A stretch of DNA of 64,000 bases from Fluoribacter dumoffii NY 23 (GTDB lineage Bacteria > Pseudomonadota > Gammaproteobacteria > Legionellales > Legionellaceae): positions 1,874,777-1,938,776 of the forward strand of contig NZ_CM001373.1 of the NCBI RefSeq assembly GCF_000236165.1, read 5' to 3'. The notes under the pieces were generated by a model, which made no database searches, was not told the origin of the DNA, and saw nothing but the letters and a program-made list of their open reading frames with translations. Shown piece after piece: positions 26,590-34,751 of this stretch; the first letter of the stretch is position 1, and each line of letters starts with the position of its first letter. Both the position numbers and the translations under genes were made by a program.

Positions 26590-27126
26590 ATGAAAAAACA
26601 ACCTTATTCCCTAGCAGAGGTTTATCATCTTTTAGAGCCAGGTCCCGTGGTATTGCTTTCGACCTCTCTTAAAGAAAAGAAAAACATCATGGCCATGTCA
26701 TGGCATACAATGATGGAGTTTGTACCACCCATCATTGGTTGCGTGATCAGTGAAAATAACTATTCTTTTCATCTCCTGAAGACCTCCCGGGAATGCGTTA
26801 TCAACATTCCAACAGTGAATTTAATAGAACAGGTGGTTGCCTGCGGTAACACCTCCGGGAAGGAAATTGACAAATTTAAAACCTTTCATCTCACCCCAGC
26901 TGCATCATCACAAGTACATGCACCCTCTATTGATGAATGTTCTGCTCATCTTGAATGCAAGGTCACCGACTCCCAACTGATGAAAAAATATAATTTTTTT
27001 ATTCTTGAAGTGGTAGAGGCATGGATTTCTCAAACAGATGAATACCTACAGACCATTCATCATTTAGGAAAAGGAATGTTCATGGTTCCTGGCAAGATAA
27101 TCAAAACACAATCGAAAATGAAATAG
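26590..27126 (+). CDS. Flavin-reductase-like FMN-binding protein
   Basis: This is a split-barrel FMN-binding protein of the flavin-reductase-like family (DIM6/NTAB). MAMSWHTMMEFVPPIIGCVIS near residue 38, LLKTSRECVINIP near 65 and ECSAHLECKV near 125 give the usual pattern. Such proteins reduce flavins or bind FMN; the donor is unknown. An in-frame ATG at 26548 would add 14 residues, but the ATG at 26590 follows an AAAGGA and begins the conserved part. The nitroreductase gene follows about 60 bases later on the same strand, suggesting a redox pair. Confidence 0.85.
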   Translation: MKKQPYSLAEVYHLLEPGPVVLLSTSLKEKKNIMAMSWHTMMEFVPPIIGCVISENNYSFHLLKTSRECVINIPTVNLIEQVVACGNTSGKEIDKFKTFHLTPAASSQVHAPSIDECSAHLECKVTDSQLMKKYNFFILEVVEAWISQTDEYLQTIHHLGKGMFMVPGKIIKTQSKMK

Positions 27127-27189
27127 TCGACAGGAAACGGAATTTATTACTCTTTCGGGAAGAGGGTAACTGATTAAATGGAGAAACTT

Positions 27190-27795
27190 ATGGCTACTTC
27201 AAAAAAAACCAGAGAAGAAAAGACGCAAATGAGCGAAATTGATGCAATTTATAACCGTCGCGCTGTCCGTAATTACACCTCGCAGAAATTGGATAAATCA
27301 GTTATCCATTCATTGCTTGATGCTGCAGTTCAAGCACCTACTGCCATGCATGAGGAACCCTGGTCTTTTGTTGTAATTCAAGATCAGGATATGCTAAATC
27401 GTTTATCTAACAGTGTGAAAGCCTTGATTTATACTGAGGCCCATAATTATCCGAAAACGCAAATGAAGCATTTACAAGACCTGGTAAACAATCCGGATTT
27501 CCATGCCTTTTATAATGCAAATACCCTCATTGTGATTTACAGTAAATATCATGGTCCTTTTGTTGCCGCAGATTGCTGGTTAGCTGCGGAAAACCTGATG
27601 CTAACGGCTTGTGCCCAAGGGCTTGGAACCTGTGTTATTGGTCTTGCTGTTTCAGCGCTAAATACACCCGAGTGGAAAACGAAACTGGATCTCCCCTCTG
27701 ATATCACCGCAATTGCACCGATTATTGTAGGAATTCCAGCAAGCGCCCCCCCTGCGGTACCCCGCAAGGCACCAGAAATCCTGGTGTGGAAATAA
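27190..27795 (+). CDS. Nitroreductase-family FMN oxidoreductase
   Basis: This is a roughly 200-residue nitroreductase-fold protein. IYNRRAVRNYTSQKLD near the start gives the FMN-phosphate-binding RRSxRxF-type motif, APTAMHEEPWSFVVIQ the next conserved segment, and AAENLMLTACAQGLGTCVIG the distal FMN site. Members reduce nitro- or quinone-type compounds with NAD(P)H. Met5 (27190) has GGAGA 6 bases before it; the earlier ATG at 27178 has a weaker site. It probably forms an operon with the flavin-reductase-like gene. Confidence 0.92.
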   Translation: MATSKKTREEKTQMSEIDAIYNRRAVRNYTSQKLDKSVIHSLLDAAVQAPTAMHEEPWSFVVIQDQDMLNRLSNSVKALIYTEAHNYPKTQMKHLQDLVNNPDFHAFYNANTLIVIYSKYHGPFVAADCWLAAENLMLTACAQGLGTCVIGLAVSALNTPEWKTKLDLPSDITAIAPIIVGIPASAPPAVPRKAPEILVWK

Positions 27796-28244
27796 AGTAA
27801 TGAACAAGGGGCGGTATCTGGATTCATCAATAAAATTTAGCGAAGCCCCTGAGCTCTTATGCTGCATAAAAGGAGAACTCCTGTTCTGCAAGAATTGATT
27901 TGCGCAGCCCAGCATCCACTTATTGCATCTGCACTTCCTCTTCGGTTGTCTTTTCCTTATACAGAGTGATGCCTCTAGTTAATTTCCTTTACTTGTTGAT
28001 TTTTATGACAAATTCATTCCATTTAATATTGTTCTTCCAGAATAGTTCAGACATAATTTAAGTAAAAGGACTATGCCAAATAGTTTACAATGAAAAATGA
28101 CCTTCATCTCATCATCCCCAAAAAGTAGGTCGTGGAAAGTTAATGTATCAGTTTTAAGGCATGAGCACTTGATAAGAAAATAAATGACTGTTAAGAAGAA
28201 AAATTGTGCACCACCTAAGGGCAGTTTCGGAAAGGACTTTTTTT
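27796..28244. other. Intergenic region, about 450 bp, no gene seen
   Basis: No convincing coding frame is present. A weak promoter-like pair lies at 28029-28034 (TTGTTC) and 28052-28057 (CATAAT) with 17-base spacing on the plus strand, and would transcribe the downstream outer-membrane gene. AAAGGA with a six-codon ATG...TGA frame at 28072 follows, too short to call a gene. Confidence 0.4.
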
Positions 28245-29198
28245 ATGCTATGGAAAGGAATACTGCGTTGTTGTTTTAGTTTCGTAATCCTGTTGGCCGC
28301 ATCATCGGCCCTGGCTTACGACGAGCCGGTGGTGAATCTGGGTTATACCAGTTTTTATGATGGTAGCCCACCTTCAGGACCTGGTTTTTACTTCCAGGAT
28401 TATTTTCAATACTATACGTCCAATCGCTTTAACGATAAAAATGGCAACAGAATTGCTTTGCCCCGCACTGATCTGGATGTTGTTGCCAATGTTACCCAGT
28501 TTATTTATGTAACCACCAAAAAAGTATTCGGGGCTAATCTGGGTTTTTCCGCGCTCTTGCCCTGGGTAGTCAATGCCAGCGTCAATGATGGCTTGGGAAA
28601 TACAGTCCTGAAAGCTGAAAATGGTCCTGGTGATTTGTGGGTCGGCCCTGCCCTGCAGTTTGAGCCGATAATGCGGAAAGATGGCAAAGGACCCTTATTT
28701 GTTTCACGCATCGAACTGGATGTGATTGCACCAATTGGACGATACAGCAGTATCAATGCCATCAATCCCAGCAGCCATTTCTGGTCTTTAAATCCCTACT
28801 GGGCATTTACCTTTTGGATGACACCCAAATTGTCCACGGCGGCACGATTTCATTATCTTTGGAATGGAGTGAATCATAGCCCTAATGTTTCCTTTGGACC
28901 CAATGCTCACACTACCCAGGCAGGACAGGCTGTCTTTGCAGATATTGCTGTAGGTTATGCCATAGTAGAAAAACTTACTGTCGGTGTAAATGGCTACTTT
29001 TTCAATCAAATTACCGACACACTCGTGAATGGGGTTGGGGTTCCTGACCGCAAGGAAAGTGTGTGGGCAATTGGCCCAGGAATGGTATATAGCCTTAACA
29101 AAAATCATTTTGTCTTTTTAAATGTCTATTCCGAGCAAGACGCTAAAAATCGCGCCCAAGGCACCAATGGAATTTTGCGGTTCGTAGCTCATTTTTAA
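28245..29198 (+). CDS. Outer-membrane MetA-pathway-type protein (Phenol_MetA_deg family)
   Basis: The mature protein is a predicted outer-membrane beta-barrel of about 297 residues. The chosen start at 28245 has AAAGGA 8 bases upstream and gives a standard signal peptide (MLWKGILRCC, hydrophobic FVILLAASSALA, cleavage near residue 22 before YDEP). An upstream ATG at 28206 would put 13 extra residues before the signal. Alternating aromatic/Gly strands such as NLGYTSFYDG, GDLWVGPALQFEP and LNPYWAFTFWMTP, and the terminal aromatic residue (RFVAHF), fit the MetA/SphA-like family, proposed to move hydrophobic compounds. The substrate is unknown. Confidence 0.8.
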   Translation: MLWKGILRCCFSFVILLAASSALAYDEPVVNLGYTSFYDGSPPSGPGFYFQDYFQYYTSNRFNDKNGNRIALPRTDLDVVANVTQFIYVTTKKVFGANLGFSALLPWVVNASVNDGLGNTVLKAENGPGDLWVGPALQFEPIMRKDGKGPLFVSRIELDVIAPIGRYSSINAINPSSHFWSLNPYWAFTFWMTPKLSTAARFHYLWNGVNHSPNVSFGPNAHTTQAGQAVFADIAVGYAIVEKLTVGVNGYFFNQITDTLVNGVGVPDRKESVWAIGPGMVYSLNKNHFVFLNVYSEQDAKNRAQGTNGILRFVAHF

Positions 29199-29217
29199 AT
29201 AAGCCACTGAGTATACC

Positions 29218-29320
29218 CGCCCGCGACTTGCAACGTGACGACGGTCCCCGCCTACGTGCCACAACCTGGTTCGTGTCGACCTCCGCCGCCTACGTGCCGC
29301 GACTTGTTCGCGGCATCCAA
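29218..29320. repeat. GC-rich palindromic repeat cluster (REP-like)
   Basis: Within AT-rich DNA, a GC-rich patch holds a hairpin GCCGCGACTTGTTCGCGGC (29296-29314; 7-bp stem, 5-base loop) preceded by CGCCTACGT. A degenerate copy (CGCCTACGTGCCACAACCTGG) lies at 29250-29270, and a shorter fragment (CCGCGACTTG) at 29221-29230. It resembles REP-type elements of this bacterial group. It sits between the outer-membrane gene and the monooxygenase gene. Confidence 0.7.
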
Positions 29321-29478
29321 CTAATCCTCCTCCAATGGCAACTTTCCACACAAAAACACACTAACAAACTTCTTTTTACCGGTACCTGGCTGAAAAAAAA
29401 ATCTCTACTCTTAATTGATTTTGTTTGCCCGCTTTATATAATCCCTCGTATTTTTTCAATTTCAGAAAGGAATTAATA

Positions 29479-30663
29479 TTGAAAGTCGCTATTATCGGTG
29501 GTTCTATTGCAGGTTGCGCTTTGGCTTTATTGTTAAAAAACCGATTTCAAATCACCATTTTTGAGCGAGCCCATGATTTAAAATCTCGCGGAGCAGGCAT
29601 AACGCTTTCAATAGAACTGTTGAATACTTTAATTGCCAAAAATCTTATTGATCCCGACACCTTAGCTCACCAATTCACTAGCCGCAGTTTTTATTCCACC
29701 TCCGAAAACGAGCCGGTTTACGGTAAGTTCTTATGGGAACAAGAGATTTCCATGGCCAGCTTACACTGGGATACTTTATTTACCAATTTCAGAAAAAGAA
29801 TACCCGACTCAATATACCGCCATGGGATGAAAGTCATTGATGTTCAGATTAAAGATAGAACTGGCCTGATTACTTTGGAGTCTGGTGAAACGCAGCTTTT
29901 TGATTTGATTGTATTTGCTGATGGGGTCCAATCTATAGGAAGAAGGTTAATCTCCAATGTACAGCCAGAATACTCAGGTTATATCGCCTGGCGCGGTACA
30001 GTGGAATTTGAGCAGCTTAAAAATAAAAACATTTTCCGTAATCAGGTCCCTTACTACTGTTATGATAAAGGACACCTGTTAACTTATCCGGTATACCACC
30101 ATCAGACGAATAAATTGAACTGGGTTTTTTATGAAAAATTAGCGCTTGCCGATCTGGAAAATCTGGGTTCGACTTCTTTAAGCAATTTTTCTATTAAAGC
30201 CAAAAACCATCTATATCAATTAGCTCAAGAAAAATTGCCCGAGGTCGCGGCCCAAGTCATCTTTGATACCCCCGCACCCTTTATGCAGAAAATTGTGGAT
30301 GTGTGCGTCCATAGACTTGTAACTCCAGGTGCTCTGTTGTTGGGAGATGCAAGCGCCGTATTACGTCCACATGTAGGAAATGGGGCTTCCTTGGCAATCC
30401 AGGATGCACTCACCCTCAATGCACACTTCGAACAATATGAAGACTTCCAGGAGGCTGTTTTTGCATGGGAAAAAGACTCCCTTCCCAAGCGTCTTGCTAT
30501 GTATGATTTATCAAAACGAATGGCTGATGGCTTGGTATTACATCCTGTCCAATGGGAGCAAATGAGTGAGGCGGGGATGCAGGAGTGGTGGGAGCAAATA
30601 ATTCTTGGAGAGAAATGGTATACCACTATCCACAAGAAAACCCAGGAAAATCCATCCCCCTAG
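29479..30663 (+). CDS. FAD-dependent monooxygenase
   Basis: This roughly 394-residue flavoprotein is of the PHBH-like aromatic hydroxylase fold. KVAIIGGSIAGCALALLL gives the N-terminal GxGxxG FAD site, FADGVQS the DG motif near 150, and LLLGDASAVLRPHVGNGASLAIQDA the conserved second FAD motif (GDA) near 285. The chosen TTG at 29479 has AAAGGA 7 bases before it and starts one residue before the Rossmann strand. An upstream in-frame TTG at 29425 would add an unlikely 18 residues. The substrate is unknown. Confidence 0.92.
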   Translation: MKVAIIGGSIAGCALALLLKNRFQITIFERAHDLKSRGAGITLSIELLNTLIAKNLIDPDTLAHQFTSRSFYSTSENEPVYGKFLWEQEISMASLHWDTLFTNFRKRIPDSIYRHGMKVIDVQIKDRTGLITLESGETQLFDLIVFADGVQSIGRRLISNVQPEYSGYIAWRGTVEFEQLKNKNIFRNQVPYYCYDKGHLLTYPVYHHQTNKLNWVFYEKLALADLENLGSTSLSNFSIKAKNHLYQLAQEKLPEVAAQVIFDTPAPFMQKIVDVCVHRLVTPGALLLGDASAVLRPHVGNGASLAIQDALTLNAHFEQYEDFQEAVFAWEKDSLPKRLAMYDLSKRMADGLVLHPVQWEQMSEAGMQEWWEQIILGEKWYTTIHKKTQENPSP

Positions 30664-30727
30664 AAGGAAGAGGGCGTTTTAACCTGGAATAGTTTCGGAA
30701 TGAGAACGTTCTTTATCAATGGGCAAC

Positions 30728-31696
30728 CTAGGCCGTGGAGTCTATCGCATTATCTCTGTTCCACTGGCTCCAGGTTCCAGAATATCCTTTCAAAACCTGT
30801 AGCGCGAACTGATAAAAACGAGATAGAAACATAATTCTCTGTTCATAATAAGGGGTGAGAAATGGTTCTGCCCTGTGGACTTCAAACAGATTATAATATG
30901 GGGGTATTGAGGCGTGACGTGCAATAATTTCTTCAAAACTTACTTTATCGGCATTTTTTAACATGTCATACATCACAAAAAAACTTGTAGTCCGCCCCTT
31001 GCCGCCCCGGCAATGAATATGAAGCCAGGTATCTTTAGGCGCATTTTTTATCAGGGTTAGAAATGCATCCACCTCTGAATCAGAGGGAGCAGTATGATCG
31101 GTCACATAGAGACGATGATATTTAAAACCCAATCCGGATACTACTTCCTGCTCATTTTTTACCACCTTCACCCGCAGGGTTTTTCCGCTGGAATATTCCT
31201 TGGCCGCAAATTGTTGGGAGGATAAAACACCTTTAAGCTTTTTTTGGTTTTTTAAGGATTGAAGCCAATTTTCCTGGTCTGCAAGACTCTGGGCATTAGT
31301 TTTCCCACGATTTATCCAATCGTATTCACTCACTAGGGTAATCGCCCTTCCATTAATATAGCCGTGACTTTCCTGACGTAAATCAACTACCAATACTTTT
31401 TTGCCTCCACGTCTGGCAATATACTCAGCAATCTCCTTCCATCCCTTTTCACTGGGCTCCTCACTGCCAGAAATAGTTAACTCGGCAATACCTTGTATAT
31501 TTCCTGGATAAGCAGAGGCAATCATCGCTGCCTCTCGCAACCATTTTAGTGGGGAGGAAGAATATTCGCTGTCTGTTACAATGCAAGGATGGGAAAGACT
31601 GCCATCACAAACCTTTGTATTTGTTTGTGCGAAAAGAAATCCCGGGTTCAATGAGACCATGAAAAAAGTTACAAGAATATGTTTCAAATGGGTCAT
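30728..31696 (-). CDS. PTP-like inositol-phosphate phosphatase (phytase family)
   Basis: This protein has a cysteine phosphatase P-loop [12 protein letters not shown] near residue 228 (CX5R, nucleophile Cys, invariant Arg). The WLHIHC strand before it and the upstream [17 protein letters not shown] and [14 protein letters not shown] (general-acid Asp) fit PTP-like phytases. Family members hydrolyse inositol polyphosphates; the Legionella protein LppA is a described phytase of this family, and similarity is plausible here. Start chosen at ATG 31696 because AAGAGG lies about 7 bases upstream. It gives a signal-peptide-like start ([19 protein letters not shown]). The longer start at 31729 has no ribosome-binding site. 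Confidence 0.82.
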   Translation of the reverse strand: MTHLKHILVTFFMVSLNPGFLFAQTNTKVCDGSLSHPCIVTDSEYSSSPLKWLREAAMIASAYPGNIQGIAELTISGSEEPSEKGWKEIAEYIARRGGKKVLVVDLRQESHGYINGRAITLVSEYDWINRGKTNAQSLADQENWLQSLKNQKKLKGVLSSQQFAAKEYSSGKTLRVKVVKNEQEVVSGLGFKYHRLYVTDHTAPSDSEVDAFLTLIKNAPKDTWLHIHCRGGKGRTTSFFVMYDMLKNADKVSFEEIIARHASIPPYYNLFEVHRAEPFLTPYYEQRIMFLSRFYQFALQVLKGYSGTWSQWNRDNAIDSTA

Positions 31697-31797
31697 CCAT
31701 AACCTCTTAATAGAAAAAGCATAATCCATTCTATGTTAATTTTTTTTCCTACTGCAAGACACTTGAGACAAAGTTACAAAAAATTTTACCCGTAATA

Positions 31798-31831
31798 ATT
31801 CTGCTGAGATACACGTGGATCGCAGCAGAAT
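31798..31831 (-). terminator. Hairpin after the 31840-32349 gene
   Basis: ATTCTGCTG and CAGCAGAAT form a 9-bp stem with a 16-base loop that itself can pair partly. It lies 9 bases after the stop of the gene at 31840-32349 and is followed on the minus strand by a T-rich run about 15 bases later. Confidence 0.5.
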
Positions 31832-31839
31832 CTTAAAGT

Positions 31840-32349
31840 TTATCTTCTTTTTTGAATATCCATCCATTTTTTATACAATCTTTGCCAAGCCTGCTGCTGG
31901 TCAGGATTTGCCCAGTCATAGCCGATGAGTTCCCAATCCGGATCCTCGGGGTTCAACCCCAGGTTGCGAATGTAATGCGCATCACAAATAAAAAATTGTT
32001 TTTTAAATGGCAATAAGAACCCTCGCTGTGCACGCTGGTATGATTTGGCTTCTGCGTAATTGGCAAACCAATGATTCAGAAATCCGCCCCGAATAAATGG
32101 CAATTGGCATTTCAACTCGCTCCATGAAGCAAAACCTTTTCCCACCGCAACTACTGTAAGTGCATGTTTACGCTTTATATTCGCCTGAATTATTTCCGTA
32201 AGGGTAAAATTTGCAAATTCCGGCAAATTTTGCAGGCGCTTCGCCGCTTTCAGTGCTGTTTCAGCATGCGTGGAATATAAGGATTTTAGCAAAATAGACG
32301 CTTGAATTTTATATTCTTCAACGCGGAATGAATGGTGTTGGTTATTCAT
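31840..32349 (-). CDS. Hypothetical protein with a helical repeat-like N-terminus
   Basis: This is a protein of about 169 residues whose function is not recognised. The N-terminal half has alpha-helical patterns, ending with RKHALTVVAVGKGFASWSELK, which resembles the ALxxVAxxxGFxSWxxL motif common in small bacterial proteins of unknown role. The C-terminal half is rich in Trp, Tyr and Phe (for example HWFANYAEAKSYQRAQ). Start chosen at ATG 32349, preceded by AAAGGGG; an upstream ATG at 32382 lacks a site. There is no signal peptide. It is a single gene. Confidence 0.7.
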   Translation of the reverse strand: MNNQHHSFRVEEYKIQASILLKSLYSTHAETALKAAKRLQNLPEFANFTLTEIIQANIKRKHALTVVAVGKGFASWSELKCQLPFIRGGFLNHWFANYAEAKSYQRAQRGFLLPFKKQFFICDAHYIRNLGLNPEDPDWELIGYDWANPDQQQAWQRLYKKWMDIQKRR

Positions 32350-32554
32350 GTAATTCCCCTTTGTTATCTGCCAGACACCCACTTTTCCAGCAACAAAAAG
32401 GTTTATGAATAAATAAACTTACTCTAAACAGGGTGAGATCCTCTTTCGTGGGTATAGGCGTCCCATAAAGCCTGCAGGGAATACTAATCCAGGAAAGGGT
32501 ATTTGTAAATATTTTACTCAGAAAAATAGGGAAGCAACTTATTGAGGCATCTTT

Positions 32555-33358
32555 TTATGTACCATGCGCACAATAAGAATTAATAAAATGGATGACCTCC
32601 CGGGCAAAAAGTGGGCTCCATAAGTTTTGATGTCCTTTATCCGGAAATTCAATCCATTTTTTAGGTTGGTTGGCACGCTCAAAAAGGACAAGTCCTTGTT
32701 GATAAGGCACAATATTATCCAGCTTGCCATGCAGCATTAAAACAGGAGCGTGAATTTTTTGAATACGAGAGAGAGAATCATACTTATCCCTCAAAGGCAT
32801 AAATATCCAGGGATAGTGAAATCGTGCCAAAGCGGTGAATGATGTGTACGGCGATTGCAAAACCAAAGCACATACAGAATATTCGGTAGCTATTTGTATA
32901 GCGACTCCGGTCCCTAATGATTCCCCATAGAGTACTGTATGATTTGCCGGGATGCCTTGTTGTTGCAAAAACTTAATAGCCGCTCGGGCATCCTCATACA
33001 GCCCTGATTCAGTGGGCTTGCCGGGATTTCCACCATATCCCCGATACTCTAGCAATAATACGCCTAAACCCTCTGCCAACAACTGTCGAACCAGATACAT
33101 CCGATACCCGATATGCCCTGCATTGCCATGCAAATAGACAATCGTCGGTTTTGTGCCATTAGATGGTTTATACCAGGAATTTAAAGTCAATCCATCTGCA
33201 GTAGAAAGTTTGATGACCCGCATATCTTCTGCTTGAAAAACTTTCAGGTTCGGCTGCTCAGGAGAGGGAAAATAAATGAAATAACGTTGAAATGAGTAAG
33301 ACAATGAAACAATTAGAATAATAATAAAAAAAATCAAGAGTAATTGTTTCAACATCAT
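32555..33358 (-). CDS. Alpha/beta hydrolase (BEM46/ABHD13-like, membrane anchored)
   Basis: This 267-residue hydrolase has an N-terminal hydrophobic segment (LLLIFFIIILIVSLSYSF) that anchors it to or exports it across the inner membrane. The catalytic domain shows YLHGNAGHIGYR (HGNAG oxyanion loop), nucleophile elbow LYGESLGTGVAIQ near 147, LMLHGKLDNIVPYQQG with the acid near 215, and His in PDKGHQNLW near 243. The pattern is that of the BEM46/YfhR group, which has broad or unknown esterase substrates. It lies about 20 bases downstream of the old-yellow-enzyme gene and may be co-transcribed. Confidence 0.9.
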   Translation of the reverse strand: MMLKQLLLIFFIIILIVSLSYSFQRYFIYFPSPEQPNLKVFQAEDMRVIKLSTADGLTLNSWYKPSNGTKPTIVYLHGNAGHIGYRMYLVRQLLAEGLGVLLLEYRGYGGNPGKPTESGLYEDARAAIKFLQQQGIPANHTVLYGESLGTGVAIQIATEYSVCALVLQSPYTSFTALARFHYPWIFMPLRDKYDSLSRIQKIHAPVLMLHGKLDNIVPYQQGLVLFERANQPKKWIEFPDKGHQNLWSPLFAREVIHFINSYCAHGT

Positions 33359-33379
33359 CTCATTTCGTCTTTCTTAGCA

Positions 33380-34468
33380 TTATGGTAAAAAGGGGTAGTC
33401 TGTATAACCTTTTTCCCCCCCGCCGTATAAAGTTGCCCGGTCTAATTCATTCAAGGGAGCGTTCTTTTCAAATCGTGTGACCAGATCAGGGTTGGAAATG
33501 AAGTATCTCCCAAAAGCAATTAAATCAGCATAACCACTTGAAACCGCTTCTGCTGCCATTTCCAAAGTATAGCCATTATTTACCATCCAGGGACCAGCAA
33601 ACTCTTTACGTAAGGCATGGAAATCAAAACCGTAAAACTCTCGGGGTCCTTGAGTTTCTCCTTCAATAACATGAATATAAGCCAAGTTAAATCGGTTCAA
33701 TTCCTGTACAAGCGGAAAAAATACAGCGGAGGGTGATGTTTCTGTAATTCCATTAGCATGACTTACTGGAGCAATACGAATTCCTGTTCGGTGTGCACCA
33801 ATTTCAGATACAATTGCCTCTGCCACTTCCAATGCAAAACGTAACCGGTTTGCAACCGGGCCACCATATTGATCACTGCGGTGATTTGTACCGTCACACA
33901 AGAATTGATGAATAAGATAGCCGTTGGCAGCGTGAATTTCAACTCCGTCAAATCCGGCTAAAATTGCGTTCCTGGCAGCCACCCGATAATCTTCAATAAT
34001 TCCAGGGATTTCCCCAATCTTTAATGCACGCGGTGTTCCCACTTCGACAAAAGTCCCATTTTCGATAAAAGTGCGTTGGCCAGTTGCTGCAATAGCAGAA
34101 GGGGCAACCGGAGCAGTCCCCCCTGGTTGCAGCGAAGAATGTGAAATTCGCCCTACGTGCCAAAGCTGTAAATAAATTGCCCCCCCTTTTGCATGCACCG
34201 CATCCGTTACCAATTTCCACCCGGCAATTTGTTCTGCAGAGTAAATTCCCGGTGTCCAGGCATAGCCTTTTCCAGTAGGCGAAATTTGTGTTGCCTCAGC
34301 TATAATTAAGCCTGCATCTGCACGTTGGGCATAATATTCTGCATTAAGTTCCGAAGGGGTATCCATTCCATGAAGTGAACGGTTTCGCGTCAGGGGCGCC
34401 ATGACAATACGGTTTTTTAACGTGAGTCCACTTAGATTAAACGGGGTAAACAAAATGTCATGATTCAT
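33380..34468 (-). CDS. Old yellow enzyme family alkene reductase (NemA-like)
   Basis: This 362-residue FMN-dependent reductase of the OYE family reduces alpha,beta-unsaturated carbonyls and some nitro compounds with NADPH. The N-terminal LKNRIVMAPLTRNRS binds FMN. LQLWHVGRISH follows near 100, and GVEIHAANGYLIHQFLCDGTN near 175-195 contains the His/Asn substrate-binding pair and the active-site Tyr. The C-terminal ADLIAFGRYFISNPDLVTRF holds the phosphate site. The length is typical. It is followed at once by a membrane-anchored hydrolase gene. Confidence 0.93.
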   Translation of the reverse strand: MNHDILFTPFNLSGLTLKNRIVMAPLTRNRSLHGMDTPSELNAEYYAQRADAGLIIAEATQISPTGKGYAWTPGIYSAEQIAGWKLVTDAVHAKGGAIYLQLWHVGRISHSSLQPGGTAPVAPSAIAATGQRTFIENGTFVEVGTPRALKIGEIPGIIEDYRVAARNAILAGFDGVEIHAANGYLIHQFLCDGTNHRSDQYGGPVANRLRFALEVAEAIVSEIGAHRTGIRIAPVSHANGITETSPSAVFFPLVQELNRFNLAYIHVIEGETQGPREFYGFDFHALRKEFAGPWMVNNGYTLEMAAEAVSSGYADLIAFGRYFISNPDLVTRFEKNAPLNELDRATLYGGGEKGYTDYPFLP

Positions 34469-34690
34469 GGTTTTCTTGCCTCGTGCAGTGTTACTAAAAA
34501 TCCATTTTATATTTTGGGACTGGCTCTTAATTTATTCCTCCACAACGATTCCATTGTGTTGAGCAATATAAGGTTAAAAAATCTTGGTTTTTAACTTTGC
34601 ATGAAAGAATTATTTAGATGAAACAATCAAAAATCAAAAAAGCAAATTCATCTTATAATAAAATTTACTTTGCTACAAAGCCTATTTCTA

Positions 34691-34719
34691 TTGACACGTT
34701 CAAACATGAAAGATATGTT
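34691..34719 (+). promoter_or_regulatory. Candidate promoter of the 1106-residue gene
   Basis: TTGACA (34691-34696) and TATGTT (34714-34719) are spaced by exactly 17 bases, matching 6/6 and 4/6 of consensus, and lie about 33 bases before the ATG at 34752. A TATAAT at 34734-34739 is nearby but has no good -35. Confidence 0.5.
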
Positions 34720-34751
34720 TTGCGCACTTTGACTATAATTAATCTCTTGAA

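Noticed and set aside
28072-28092. Six-codon frame with a good ribosome-binding site
   Set aside because: Too short to support as a gene; could only be a leader peptide, with no further evidence.
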